From positions 372,001 to 436,000 of the forward strand of contig NZ_JAPEMV010000008.1 of NCBI RefSeq assembly GCF_026342355.1: 64,000 nucleotides of DNA, read 5' to 3'. Below, one piece after another: positions 46,225-54,444 of the stretch. The stretch comes from Streptomyces sp. NBC_00249 (lineage in GTDB: Bacteria > Actinomycetota > Actinomycetes > Streptomycetales > Streptomycetaceae). Within the stretch, counting starts at the first letter, position 1. The number at the start of each line of letters is the position of its first letter. Under the pieces are notes generated by a model. It saw nothing but the letters and a program-made list of their open reading frames with translations, made no database searches and was not told the DNA's origin. Made by a program: the position numbers and the translations under genes.

Positions 46225-46949
46225 ACCGGCTCCGCGGTGAGCAGGGCGGGGAGTTCGGCGATCGAGCCGAGGACGTGGGTGGCGCCGGCCCCGGTCAGCG
46301 CGGTGGCGTCGTGGGCCCCGGTGAGGACGCCGGCGACGATGCCCGCTCCGGCGCGGTTGCCGCTGAGCATGTCGTACGCGGTGTCTCCGGCGACGACGGT
46401 GTGGCGTACGTCGTCCACGGCGCCGGTGCGCAGGAAGGCGGCCAGCACCATGTCCGGGTAGGGGCGGCCGCGGCCGCCCGCGTCGGCGGGGCACAGGGTG
46501 AGGTCGGCGAGGTCCTGCCAGCCGAGGGCGTCGAGGATGGCGTCCTGGGTGACGCGGGCGAAGCCGGTGGTGAGGACGACGGTACGGCCGTCGGCGCGGA
46601 GCTTCTCGATGGTCTCGCGGGCGCCGGGGAGCGGGGCGACGAGGCCGCCGTCGACGAGTTCCCCGTAGGCCTGCTCGAAGGCGGAGTTGGCGCGCCGGGC
46701 GAGTTCCTCCGTACCGAAGAGGTGGCGGAAGACGGAGATCTTCGACTCGCCCATGGTGTCGCGGACGTACTGGAGCTTGGCGGTGTGGTCGGCGCTGCCG
46801 GGCTCGACGCCGAGGTGGGCGGCGGCGCGGGCGAAGGCGCGCTCGACGAGGCCGCCGTCGGCGACGGTGGTGCCGGCCATGTCGAGGACGATCAGCTTCT
46901 TGTCGCTGTTGCGGTCGGTCGTATCGGTGGTGTCGGTGGTGTCGGTCAT
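46221..46949 (-). CDS. Phosphonatase-like HAD hydrolase (PhnX-like)
   Basis: A 242-residue HAD enzyme. After a threonine/aspartate-rich start (MTDTTDTTDTTD) comes motif I LIVLDMAGTTVADGG, motif II VVLTTGFARVTQDAI, motif III lysine/arginine region in GRGRPYPDM and motif IV VAGDTAYDMLSG. The alanine in DMAGTT and the cap insert place it beside phosphonoacetaldehyde hydrolase, which breaks the C-P bond of phosphonoacetaldehyde; in this subgroup the Schiff-base lysine is not obvious, so the substrate may differ. It overlaps its ATPase neighbour and follows the FAD enzyme by a few bases. A GTG at 46958 (GTGA with the upstream stop) is an alternative start. Confidence 0.85.
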   Translation of the reverse strand: MTDTTDTTDTTDRNSDKKLIVLDMAGTTVADGGLVERAFARAAAHLGVEPGSADHTAKLQYVRDTMGESKISVFRHLFGTEELARRANSAFEQAYGELVDGGLVAPLPGARETIEKLRADGRTVVLTTGFARVTQDAILDALGWQDLADLTLCPADAGGRGRPYPDMVLAAFLRTGAVDDVRHTVVAGDTAYDMLSGNRAGAGIVAGVLTGAHDATALTGAGATHVLGSIAELPALLTAEPV

Positions 46950-46954
46950 GGTGT

Positions 46955-48076
46955 TCACCAGCCCAGTTCGTTCGCGGTGGTCTCGGCTATGGCGGGCGAG
47001 CAGGTCATGCCGCGGCCGCCGGGTCCGGTCACCAGCCAGACGCCGTCGGCCACCTGCTGGCGGTGGACGACGCGGGTGGTGTCGGTGCACTGCGCGTACA
47101 CGCCCGCCCAGCGGTGCCTGATCTTCGGCAGGGGGCGGCCCAGGAAGGACTCGACGACCTCGGTGAGGTGCTCGTAGGGGTCTTCGAGGGTGTCGAACGC
47201 GAAGGGGTGCTCGTACTCGTGGGTGTCGCCGATGGTCAGTCCGCCGTCCTGGCGCTGGACCATCAGCAGCTGCATCTTGTGCGCGGCGGCGACGGGCGCC
47301 TGCGCCTGCTCGGCGTTGAGCGCGTCGAGGGCCGGTGACTTGTACGCCGGGTAGTAGCGGAAGCTGTCGGCGTCCGCGACGGAGGTGGTCAGCGGTTCGC
47401 CCAGCGGGGCGGTCTGCATCATCTGGAGCCGGACGCGGCGCACGGGCAGGTCGGGGACCAGCTCGCGGACCAGGCCGGACAGCCAGGCGCCGGTGGCGAG
47501 GACGACGGCGTCGCCGCGGTGGACGTCGCCGTGGTCGTCGCGGACGGCGCCGGGGCCGGTCACCTCGCGGACCTCGCGTCCGGGCAGGAAGGTGTAGCGG
47601 CCGGAGGCCCGGAGGGCTTCGCGCAGGTGGAGCTGGGCGGTGCGCGGTTCGACGGCCGCGTCCCGCTCGCACCACAGGGCGGCCTCGAAGGCTCCGCGCA
47701 GGGCGGGGTTGATCTTCCGGGCCTCGGCCGCGGTGACCAGTTCGTAGCCCCGGGCGGCGGCGTCGGGGCGGGCCGTGGCCGCCTCGGCGACCGCGTACTC
47801 GCGGGCGTTCCGTACGGGGGTGAGGGAGCCGATGGCGCGGAAGCCCAGGCCGGGCACCTCCGCGCCGATCCGCTCCCAGAGCTCCCGGGCCCGCAGGGCG
47901 GTGTCGAGCTCCTCGCCCCCGGCCCGGCCGCTGACCCAGATCTGGCCGAAATTGCGCAGTGACGCGCCGCGGGCCTCGGCCTCGCGCTCGATCTGGACGA
48001 CCTCGTGGCCGCGTTGGACTGCTTGCCAGGCGTGCATGGTACCGACCACGCCGCCTCCGACGACTATGACTCTCAC
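46955..48076 (-). CDS. FAD-dependent oxidoreductase, phosphonate-cluster type (HpnW-like)
   Basis: A 373-residue flavoenzyme of the D-amino acid/glycine oxidase (DAO) fold. The dinucleotide motif is VIVVGGGVVGTMHAWQAV (GxGxxG), then EREAEARGASLRNFGQ, GDAVVLATGAWLSGL, and the C-terminal VTGPGGRGMTCSPAIAE. This group is repeatedly found with PhnX-like hydrolases and aminoethylphosphonate transporters and probably oxidises an aminophosphonate so the HAD enzyme can cleave it. First gene of the operon; the GTG at 48076 is preceded by the operator at 48151-48170. Confidence 0.85.
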   Translation of the reverse strand: MRVIVVGGGVVGTMHAWQAVQRGHEVVQIEREAEARGASLRNFGQIWVSGRAGGEELDTALRARELWERIGAEVPGLGFRAIGSLTPVRNAREYAVAEAATARPDAAARGYELVTAAEARKINPALRGAFEAALWCERDAAVEPRTAQLHLREALRASGRYTFLPGREVREVTGPGAVRDDHGDVHRGDAVVLATGAWLSGLVRELVPDLPVRRVRLQMMQTAPLGEPLTTSVADADSFRYYPAYKSPALDALNAEQAQAPVAAAHKMQLLMVQRQDGGLTIGDTHEYEHPFAFDTLEDPYEHLTEVVESFLGRPLPKIRHRWAGVYAQCTDTTRVVHRQQVADGVWLVTGPGGRGMTCSPAIAETTANELGW

Positions 48077-48148
48077 GCCGTCCAAGGTGGCGGTGGTCCG
48101 TGACCCTCGAGGATCCGTCCGGCGACGGGGCGGTGAACAGCCCCCGAC

Positions 48149-48172
48149 GCTTGGACTAGACCCGTTATCGTT
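48149..48172 (-). promoter_or_regulatory. Operator overlapping -10 box of the phosphonate operon
   Basis: Plus strand CTTGGACTAGACCCGTTATCG shares the 11-base core AGACCCGTTAT with the site at 42201-42222. On the minus strand GATAAC (-10-like) is followed by GGGTCTAGTCC, an imperfect inverted repeat. It also resembles the DasR box (TGGTCTAGACCA), so cross-binding is possible. The divergent GntR regulator is the likely ligand-controlled repressor. Confidence 0.75.
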
Positions 48173-48224
48173 CCGTGATGTGGAGAGGTCCGTTTTCATG
48201 CGGTGTGGGGGGAGTTCCGGAGGG

Positions 48225-48995
48225 CTACTCGGGCCGCAGACGGGTCGTGAAGCTGAACCGGTCACCACGGTAGAGCGAACGCACCCGCTCCAGCGGCCGG
48301 CCGTCCTGGTCCCGGGAGAAGCGGTGGATGAGCAGCATCGGGAGCGCGGGCGGGGTACCGATCAGCAGGGCCTCGCGGGGGGTGGCGAGGACCGTCTCCA
48401 GCTTCTCGTCGGCGTCCCCGAAGGCGATGCCGAGGCTGTCGTGGAGGTAGCCGTAGAAGGAGGAGTCCGGCTGGAAATCGACGTCGAGGCGGGGCGCGCG
48501 GGCGACACGGACGTACGTGCTCTCCAGGCCGACGCGCTCGTCGTCGGCGAGCAGCACGCGCTCCAGGTGCCAGACCGGCTCCCCGGCCTCGGCGCCGATG
48601 CCGGGGGCGAGCTCGGGCGGGCAGGGGAAGCGCTCCAGGCCGATGAGGTGACGGCCGGGGCAGCGGCCCTGGCGGCGCACGCCCTCGGTGTAGCTGGCGA
48701 GCGACAGGGGCTGCTCCAGCTTGGGCCCGGCGACGACGGTACCGCGCCCGGAGCGGCGGAGCCGGCCTTCCAGCAGCAGCTCGCGCAGGGCCTGGCGCAC
48801 GGTCTCGCGGGACACCTCGTACCGCTCGGCGAGATCGCGCTCGGTGGGCAGCACGCCGCCTTCGCCGAGCTCGTCGAGGAGGTCGGCGATGTGCGCCTTG
48901 ACGGCGTAGTACTTGGGGATGCGGCCGTGCTCGGGGATCCCGGAGCGGACGGGCGCGCCGGGGCGGTGGGCCGGGGTCTGGGTCTGTTCTTCCAC
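48225..48995 (-). CDS. GntR-family (HutC/UTRA) regulator of the phosphonate cluster
   Basis: A 256-residue repressor. The N-terminal winged helix reads LPTERDLAERYEVSRETVRQALREL with wing RRSGRGTVVAG. The C-terminal UTRA ligand-binding domain is WHLERVLLADDERVGLESTYVR .. FYGYLHDSLGIAFGDADEKLE. It lies on the same strand as the operon, 149 bases upstream of its first gene, and that gap holds the operator. Its role as regulator of the cluster follows from position and from repeated co-occurrence of UTRA regulators with phosphonate genes. GTG start at 48995. Confidence 0.88.
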   Translation of the reverse strand: MEEQTQTPAHRPGAPVRSGIPEHGRIPKYYAVKAHIADLLDELGEGGVLPTERDLAERYEVSRETVRQALRELLLEGRLRRSGRGTVVAGPKLEQPLSLASYTEGVRRQGRCPGRHLIGLERFPCPPELAPGIGAEAGEPVWHLERVLLADDERVGLESTYVRVARAPRLDVDFQPDSSFYGYLHDSLGIAFGDADEKLETVLATPREALLIGTPPALPMLLIHRFSRDQDGRPLERVRSLYRGDRFSFTTRLRPE

Positions 48996-49042
48996 GTGGG
49001 GACTGTACGCGGGGCAGATGTACGGAGATCAGCGCGCGGGGA

Positions 49043-49813
49043 TCAGCGCGCGGGCGGCCGGCGCAGGCGGCGGGACCCGAGGAGCAGCCCGCCGCCGGCG
49101 GTGAGGGCGGCGACAGCCCCGGCCCCGTAGGCCCATGCGCGGGCGCGGGGTCCGGTGTGCGCGAGGGAACCCGCCTCGCCCGTGCCGTCCTCATCCCCCT
49201 CCACGGTGAAGCGGTAGCCTCCGGCCTCGCCGACCCAGTCGCCGTCGTCGCCCTTCTCGCCCTTGCGCTGGACGAGGGCGGCGTCGGCGAGGACCTCGCC
49301 GTGGGGGGCGTCGGGGGCGAAGGCGAGGCGCACCTTGACGGTGACCGATCCGCCGGCGCCGACGGAGAAGCCGGAGAAGGCGTCACCGCCGTCGAACACG
49401 GCGATGATCTCGTCACGGTCGGTGCGCTCCAGGCTGACGGGGTAGGGGCCGCCGGGGGCCTCGAACTCCATCCGCAGGTGGGCGGGGCGCAGGGCCCGGG
49501 CCTGGTCGGTGAGGACGATGACGGGGTGGATCGCCGTGCACTCGGCGTGGGTGGTGTTGGTCAGGTCCAGCAGCCAGCTCTGCGCGTCGCCGCCGGCCCG
49601 GTAGACGGCGGGGCCGCCACGGATGCGCGCGCCGATGGGGAACGCCGGGCTCTTGCCGTCGCCGCAGGTGGCGTGTGCGCGGGAGGGCAGCGCGGGGGCG
49701 GGTCGGGCACCGCCGCCGGTCCCGATGTCCGCGACGGCGGAGGGCGCGGCGGTGGCGAGGAGGACGACGGTGAGGGCCAGGGCTTTGCGCACCCGCGTTT
49801 CGCGCACTCGCAT
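49043..49813 (-). CDS. Secreted LAHTG surface protein
   Basis: A 256-residue exported protein. Signal peptide 1-28 (ALALTVVLLATAAPSAVA-D). The mature part is beta-rich (SWLLDLTNTTHAECTAIHPVIVL, GFSVGAGGSVTVKVRLAFAPDAP). The C-terminus has a class E sortase sorting signal: SLAHTG, a hydrophobic helix (AWAYGAGAVAALTAGGGLLLG) and basic tail SRRLRRPPAR. LAxTG is the motif preferred by class E sortases. One such sortase is encoded at 54972-55865. Function on the cell surface unknown. Confidence 0.85.
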   Translation of the reverse strand: MRVRETRVRKALALTVVLLATAAPSAVADIGTGGGARPAPALPSRAHATCGDGKSPAFPIGARIRGGPAVYRAGGDAQSWLLDLTNTTHAECTAIHPVIVLTDQARALRPAHLRMEFEAPGGPYPVSLERTDRDEIIAVFDGGDAFSGFSVGAGGSVTVKVRLAFAPDAPHGEVLADAALVQRKGEKGDDGDWVGEAGGYRFTVEGDEDGTGEAGSLAHTGPRARAWAYGAGAVAALTAGGGLLLGSRRLRRPPAR

Positions 49814-49844
49814 GAAAGACCCTCGCTGCTAGCCGGACCGAACA

Positions 49845-49892
49845 GAACTGAACTGGGACTGGAACTGGGACTGGAACTGGAACTGGAACTGA
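49845..49892 (+). repeat. Hexamer tandem repeat GGAACT/GGGACT
   Basis: About eight units of a six-base sequence (GGAACT with GGGACT variants) just upstream of the LAHTG protein start. Low-complexity sequence of this kind is prone to slippage and could affect expression. Confidence 0.8.
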
Positions 49893-50081
49893 CTGATGAT
49901 CGGACGAGGTGACAATCACCCCACCCCTGCCCGCACCCTGCCACGCCCCCCAACCCCACCCACCCCCGGCACGCCTCCCCACCCCCTTTTCCCCCCGAAC
50001 GGCCGTACAACGCCAACCGGCGACGGGGACACCCGCCACGGGGTGCATGCCGCCTCGCGGGCCGGGCAGCCCCGGCCACAT

Positions 50082-50194
50082 CCAGCCCCGCCGGCGCTTG
50101 AGGCGCGGGGCCCGGGGCGGAGCCCCGAGGTACGCCGCGCCACCCCCAGCCCCGCCGGCGTTTGAGGCGCGGGGTCCGGGGCGGAGCCCCGGGG
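50082..50194 (+). repeat. Two copies of a GC-rich interspersed repeat
   Basis: Copies at 50082-50130 and 50146-50194 match at nearly all positions; the shared core runs from CCAGCCCCGCCGGCG through TTGAGGCGCGGGG to GGGGCGGAGCCCCG. This is a familiar extragenic repeat family in Streptomyces genomes. The GGGGC..GCCCC parts can pair as hairpins. Confidence 0.8.
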
Positions 50195-50319
50195 AACGGG
50201 CGAAGGGCGGGGCGGGGAGCAGCACCGCGCAGCGGACCCGCGCACGCCGGGGCACGGCGACGGCGACGGTCCACGCCGGCCGGGCAGCGACACACGCACC
50301 CCGCCGGGCCACGGCAACG

Positions 50320-51399
50320 TCACCCCCGCCCGAACACCGGCCCCAGCGCCAGTTCCGCCGCCCCCTCCGCGACCCCCCGCTCGGCCAGAGCCACCACCCC
50401 CGGCAGCCCCCGCCGGTCCAGCACCGACCGGACCCCCTCCACGAACACCTCCGGCGTCGCGGCCACGACCCGGCCGCCCAGCAGCACCCGGTCCACGTCG
50501 AGCAGCGCGACCAGGTTCGCCGCCCCCTCCCCGAGGATCCGCGCCGCCCCGCCCAGGTCGCCCCGCGCCACCGCGTCCAGGCAGAGCACCTCCAGGCAGC
50601 CCCGCCCCCCGCACCGGCACGCCGGCCCGTCCAGCCGCAGCACCTGGTGGCCGAACTCCCCGGCCGCCGAGCGGGCCCCGCGGTGGATCCCGCCGCCGAG
50701 CCGCAGCCCGGCCCCGAGCCCGGTGCCCACGTGGAGGTACACCGAGGTTCCGGGTTCGGGCCCGGCGGGAGCCCCTGCCGCGACCCCGGCGTTGGTGTCC
50801 TTGTCCAGCACCACCGGCAGTCCCAGCCGCCCCTGGAGCACCTCCCGCAAGGGGTATCCGGCCCAGTCGGGGAATCCCGTCACCCGCCCCAGCACCCCGC
50901 TGCGCCAGTCCAGCGGCCCCGGCGCGGCGACGCCCACCCCGAGCAGGGGCGGGCCCGCGCGCTCGCGGACCCGTACGACCGCCCGTAGGGCCGCGTCCAC
51001 GACCGGGTCCGGGCCCGCCCCGAAGTCCAGCGGCCCGTTCCACCGCGCGAGCACGCTGCCCGCGAGGTCGACCCGTACCGCTGTCAGCTCGTCCCGGTCC
51101 AGGTGCACGCCCACCGCGTGGCGGGCCCCCGGGACCAGCCGCAGCAGCGTGCGCGGTTTGCCGCCGGTGGACGCGCCGCGCCCGGCCTCCGCCACCAGAC
51201 CCTCGGCCGCGAGCCGGGCCATGATCTTGCTGACGGCCTGCGGGGTGAGGCCCGTACGGGCGGCGAGCTCGGCGCGGCCCAGTCCCGGCGCGCCGGCGGC
51301 GCGCAGCAGGTCCAGCAGCAGTGCCTCGTTGTGCTCGCGCAGGGCCGGCAGGTTCGCCCCGCCCCGACTGCCGTCACTGCCCGTGCTGCCCCTGTTCAC
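50320..51399 (-). CDS. ROK-family transcriptional regulator
   Basis: A 359-residue protein. An N-terminal winged helix (LLLDLLRAAGAPGLGRAELAARTG .. QAVSKIMARLAAEGLV) precedes the ROK sugar-kinase-like fold: GVGVAAPGPLDW, VVLDKDTNAGVAAG, SVYLHVGTGLGAGL, and zinc site CRCGGRGCLE. It resembles NagC/XylR-type repressors that bind a sugar and control uptake genes. The GTG at 51399 follows GTGGAG. A 13-base palindrome (51430-51442) lies between it and the divergent dehydrogenase gene, which is its likely target. Confidence 0.9.
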   Translation of the reverse strand: MNRGSTGSDGSRGGANLPALREHNEALLLDLLRAAGAPGLGRAELAARTGLTPQAVSKIMARLAAEGLVAEAGRGASTGGKPRTLLRLVPGARHAVGVHLDRDELTAVRVDLAGSVLARWNGPLDFGAGPDPVVDAALRAVVRVRERAGPPLLGVGVAAPGPLDWRSGVLGRVTGFPDWAGYPLREVLQGRLGLPVVLDKDTNAGVAAGAPAGPEPGTSVYLHVGTGLGAGLRLGGGIHRGARSAAGEFGHQVLRLDGPACRCGGRGCLEVLCLDAVARGDLGGAARILGEGAANLVALLDVDRVLLGGRVVAATPEVFVEGVRSVLDRRGLPGVVALAERGVAEGAAELALGPVFGRG

Positions 51400-51429
51400 C
51401 CGCCCATTCTCCACCCTCCTTGCACTTAC

Positions 51430-51442
51430 GCAACAGTGTTGC
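51430..51442. promoter_or_regulatory. Palindrome between ROK regulator and dehydrogenase
   Basis: GCAACAGTGTTGC, a perfect 5-base inverted repeat (GCAAC/GTTGC) around AGT, lies 31 bases upstream of the regulator start and 13 upstream of the dehydrogenase start. It is the best candidate for the ROK operator. Confidence 0.6.
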
Positions 51443-51454
51443 CAAAGTGGATCC

Positions 51455-52588
51455 ATGAACGCCTCCCCCACCGCACCCCCCACGGCGCCCCCCACCACAC
51501 GCCCGCTGCGCGTCGCGCTCGTCGGCTACGGACTCGCCGGTTCCGTCTTCCACGCCCCCCTCGTGTCCGCCACCGAGGGACTCGTCCTCGACACCGTCGT
51601 CACCTCCGACCCCGGCCGCCAGGCCCAGGCCCGCGAGGCCTACGAGGGCGTCCGGATCGTCGCCTCCGCCGCCGAGCTGTGGGACCGCGCGGGCGGCGGG
51701 GACGCCCCCGACCTCGTCGTCGTCGCCTCCCCCAACAAGACGCACGTCCCGCTCGCCACGGCCGCCCTCACCGCCGACATCCCCGTGGTCGTGGACAAGC
51801 CGCTCGCCGCCACCGCCGCCGAGGCCCGCGCACTCGCCGCCACCGCCGAGCGCACCGGCACCTTCCTCTCCGTCTTCCAGAACCGCCGCTGGGACAACGA
51901 CTTCCTCACGGTGCGCAAACTCCTCGCGGACGGCGAACTCGGCGAGATCCAGCGCTTCGAGTCCCGCTTCGAGCGCTGGCGGCCGCAGCTCAAGGGCGGC
52001 TGGCGCGAGTCCGGCGCCCCGGAGGAGATCGGCGGCCTGCTCTACGACCTCGGCAGCCACGTCGTGGACCAGGCGCTGGTGCTGTTCGGCCCGGCCGTAC
52101 GGGTCTACGCGGAGGCCGACGTACGCCGCCCGGGCGCCGAGACCGACGACGACACCTTCATCGCGGTCACCCACGCGAACGGGGTCCGCTCGCACCTCTA
52201 CGTCAGCGCCACCACCGCCCAGCTCGGCCCGCGCTTCCGCGTCCTCGGCTCCCGCGCGGGCTACGTGAAGTACGGCCTGGACCCCCAGGAGGCCGCCCTG
52301 CGCGAGGGCCTGCGGCCGGGCGGCGACGAGGACACCCTGTGGGGCGAGGAGCCGCCGCACCTGTGGGGCCGCCTCGGCTCCGGCGAGTCCCCGCTGACCG
52401 GCGGCGGGATCCCGGTGCCGACCGAGCACGGCGACTACCCCGCCTACTACGCGGCGGTCGCGGCGGCCCTGCGTACGGGCGGCCCGGCGCCGGTCACCGC
52501 GCACGAGGCGGCGCACTGCCTGGCCGTACTGGAGGCGGCGCTCCGCTCCTCCCGCGACGGCGTGGCCGTGGACATCGACCCGGCGTAA
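51455..52588 (+). CDS. Gfo/Idh/MocA-family oxidoreductase
   Basis: A 377-residue NAD(P)-dependent dehydrogenase. The N-terminal Rossmann motif is RVALVGYGLAGSVFHAPLV (GxGxxG), then VVVASPNKTHVPLATAAL and VVVDKPLAATAAEARAL (the EKP-like motif). A C-terminal alpha/beta substrate domain includes GGLLYDLGSHVVDQALVLFG. Members oxidise sugars or cyclitols. It is divergent from the ROK gene and probably in the same sugar pathway. The ATG at 51455 has a weak AAGTGG. Confidence 0.9.
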   Translation: MNASPTAPPTAPPTTRPLRVALVGYGLAGSVFHAPLVSATEGLVLDTVVTSDPGRQAQAREAYEGVRIVASAAELWDRAGGGDAPDLVVVASPNKTHVPLATAALTADIPVVVDKPLAATAAEARALAATAERTGTFLSVFQNRRWDNDFLTVRKLLADGELGEIQRFESRFERWRPQLKGGWRESGAPEEIGGLLYDLGSHVVDQALVLFGPAVRVYAEADVRRPGAETDDDTFIAVTHANGVRSHLYVSATTAQLGPRFRVLGSRAGYVKYGLDPQEAALREGLRPGGDEDTLWGEEPPHLWGRLGSGESPLTGGGIPVPTEHGDYPAYYAAVAAALRTGGPAPVTAHEAAHCLAVLEAALRSSRDGVAVDIDPA

Positions 52589-52623
52589 CCGTTCCCCGCC
52601 GGCCCGCGCACCGGGAACGCGGA

Positions 52624-52654
52624 AGGGGCGGCCCGCCACCGGCGGACCGCCCCT
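52624..52654. terminator. Bidirectional terminator
   Basis: A long stem AGGGGCGG-CCGCC / GGCGG-CCGCCCCT with one mismatch, between the convergent dehydrogenase and fumarylacetoacetase-family genes. Confidence 0.8.
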
Positions 52655-52672
52655 CCCCCTCTACGGCGAGGG

Positions 52673-53530
52673 CTAGGCGCTCTTGAACTCCTGGCGCTGC
52701 CGCCCGAGGCCCTCGATCTCCACCTCGACCACGTCGCCGGCCCGCAGGAACGGCTTCGGCTCCGGCTGGCCCGCGGCCACACCGGCCGGCGTACCGGTGA
52801 CGATGACGTCGCCCGGGTACAGGGTCATGAAGTGGCTCAGGTACCGGACGACCTCGCCGACCGGGAAGATCTGGTCCGAGGTGTGACCGTCCTGCTTGAG
52901 CTCCCCGTTGACCCACAGCCGTACGTCGAGCACCTGCGGGTCCGGGACCTCGTCGGCCGTGACCAGCCAGGGGCCGAGCGGGGTGAAGGTCTCGCAGTTC
53001 TTGCCCTTGTCCCAGGTGCCGCCGCGCTCGGTCTGGAACGCGCGCTCCGTGACGTCGTTCGCCAGCAGGTAGCCGCCGACGTGCGCGAGGCCCTGCTCGG
53101 CGGAGTCCAGGTAGCGGGCGGTGGCGCCGATGACGACGCCGAGCTCGGCCTCCCAGTCGGTCTTCACGCTGCCGCGCGGGATCAGCACGGTGTCGTCGGG
53201 GCCGACCACGGTGTCCGGGGCCTTCATGAAGACGATCGGCTCCGGCGGAGCCTCCGCGCCGACCTCGGCCGCGTGCCCGTGGTAGTTCAGCCCGATGCCC
53301 ACGATCTTGCCGATCCGGCCGACCGGGGAGCCGACGCGCAGCCCTTCCGCGTCGAGCGCGGGAAGGTCACCGGCAGCCGCGGCCTCGCGTACCCGGGACA
53401 GCACGGAGTCGTCCGCGAGCAGGTCGCCGTCCACATCCGTGATCAGGCCGGACAGGTCCCGCAGGGTCCCGTCCTGGTCGAGCAGCGCGGGGCGCTCCGA
53501 CCCGACGGGTCCGACACGCAGCAGCTTCAT
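52673..53530 (-). CDS. Fumarylacetoacetate hydrolase family protein
   Basis: A 285-residue metal-dependent enzyme. The FAH core is visible: IGKIVGIGLNYHGHAAEVG, EPIVFMKAPDTVVGPDD, VKTDWEAELGVVIG (metal-binding E and D), and GDVIVTGTPAGVA. These enzymes hydrolyse or decarboxylate 2,4-diketo or 3-keto substrates in aromatic or sugar-acid breakdown. The ATG at 53530 follows GGGAG. A 10-base inverted repeat lies upstream (53606-53640). No further pathway genes adjoin. Confidence 0.9.
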   Translation of the reverse strand: MKLLRVGPVGSERPALLDQDGTLRDLSGLITDVDGDLLADDSVLSRVREAAAAGDLPALDAEGLRVGSPVGRIGKIVGIGLNYHGHAAEVGAEAPPEPIVFMKAPDTVVGPDDTVLIPRGSVKTDWEAELGVVIGATARYLDSAEQGLAHVGGYLLANDVTERAFQTERGGTWDKGKNCETFTPLGPWLVTADEVPDPQVLDVRLWVNGELKQDGHTSDQIFPVGEVVRYLSHFMTLYPGDVIVTGTPAGVAAGQPEPKPFLRAGDVVEVEIEGLGRQRQEFKSA

Positions 53531-53605
53531 GGGCATTCTCCCGTGGTCGAGGGTGGTCGGCCCATGGGCATGCCCCGGGCCGGACGATGGGTTGCGGCCA
53601 TCGGA

Positions 53606-53640
53606 GGATTGGTCGATCCTCCAAGATGTCCGACCAATCC
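53606..53640 (-). promoter_or_regulatory. Inverted repeat upstream of the FAH-family gene
   Basis: GGATTGGTCG (53606-53615) and CGACCAATCC (53631-53640) form a perfect 10-base inverted repeat with 15 bases between. It overlaps a second short palindrome around GGAGGAT. The location, 76-110 bases upstream of the start, suits a repressor site. Confidence 0.6.
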
Positions 53641-53652
53641 GCAAGACCCTGT

Positions 53653-54444
53653 TCACAGGCTGGAACGCTTCCCTCCGCCGACCCCGCGGACGGGAGCCTT
53701 TTCCGCTCCCACCCCGGCCGCCGCCGCGCGCTCCTTGCGGTGCTGGAGCCAGGCGCGCTCGGCCACCGACCAGGCCGTGGTGGTCAGCAGGTACAGCCCG
53801 GCGGCCAGCGGGACCACGGCCGCGGTGATCAGCGTGCCGAACGACAGCAGGGGCAGTACGCCGCCCAGCTTGCGCATCGCCGCCTGCTGCTCGGGCGTCA
53901 GCGCGGGCGGTGCCCCCGCCCCGGCCCTGCCCCCGCGCCGCGCGTCCGCACCTGTCGCCTTCGCCGTCGCCTTCGCTGAAGCGCCCGCGAGCCCCGTCCC
54001 CGTCCCCGTCCCCGGCATCGGCGCGGCCGCGGCGGCCCGGCGGGCCCGTACCGCGCTCCACGCGGCGACCACCCCGATCGCCGCGAACAGCCCGAGGAAC
54101 ACCAGCCCCTGGGCCCCGAGCAGGCCGCCCTCCCCCAGCGCCCCGGTCCACCGGGCCCCGAGCGGGGCGGCGAACAGCCGGTGCCCGAGCAGCTCGTTGG
54201 CCGAGCCGCCGACCTCGGAGGAGGAGAACGCCTGGTACATCACGAAGAACACCGGCAGCTGGAGCAGCAGCGGCAGGCAGCCGGACACCGGGCTCGCCGC
54301 GCGGAACGCGGCACGGCTCAGGGGATGCAGGGCGAGCCGTACGAGCACGGTGAACAGCACGATCGCGGCAGCGGTCGCGGACTCGGCCAGTACCGGTTCG
54401 AGAAGCCGGCCCAGCTCGGCAACAAGATGAGTGAAAACGGACAC
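53653..54444 (-). CDS. YidC/Oxa1-family membrane insertase paralogue
   Basis: A 263-residue membrane protein. The helix-rich layout, ATAAAIVLFTVLVRLALHPLSRAAFRA, LPVFFVMYQAFSSSEVGG and LPLLSFGTLITAAVVPLAAGLYLLTT, is that of YidC2-type insertases, with an arginine in the first transmembrane groove. It is shorter than housekeeping YidC and has an alanine/glycine-rich loop of about 50 residues (near 140-190). The GTG at 54444 begins just after a spacer. Companion of the next small gene. Confidence 0.82.
   Translation of the reverse strand: MSVFTHLVAELGRLLEPVLAESATAAAIVLFTVLVRLALHPLSRAAFRAASPVSGCLPLLLQLPVFFVMYQAFSSSEVGGSANELLGHRLFAAPLGARWTGALGEGGLLGAQGLVFLGLFAAIGVVAAWSAVRARRAAAAAPMPGTGTGTGLAGASAKATAKATGADARRGGRAGAGAPPALTPEQQAAMRKLGGVLPLLSFGTLITAAVVPLAAGLYLLTTTAWSVAERAWLQHRKERAAAAGVGAEKAPVRGVGGGKRSSL

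Larger units (their letters stand above)
49814..50319. other. 506-base gene-free, repeat-rich interval
   Basis: Between the leftward LAHTG gene and the leftward ROK gene. It carries the hexamer repeat (49845-49892) and two copies of a GC-rich intergenic repeat (see next entry). Open frames here are overlapping, compositionally biased and unlike proteins. The distal part, near 50220, is the 3' region of the ROK gene. Confidence 0.6.

Noticed and set aside
49845..49892. Hexamer array as a possible CRISPR or iteron
   Set aside because: Units are contiguous six-base repeats without spacers, and no replication or cas genes are nearby.
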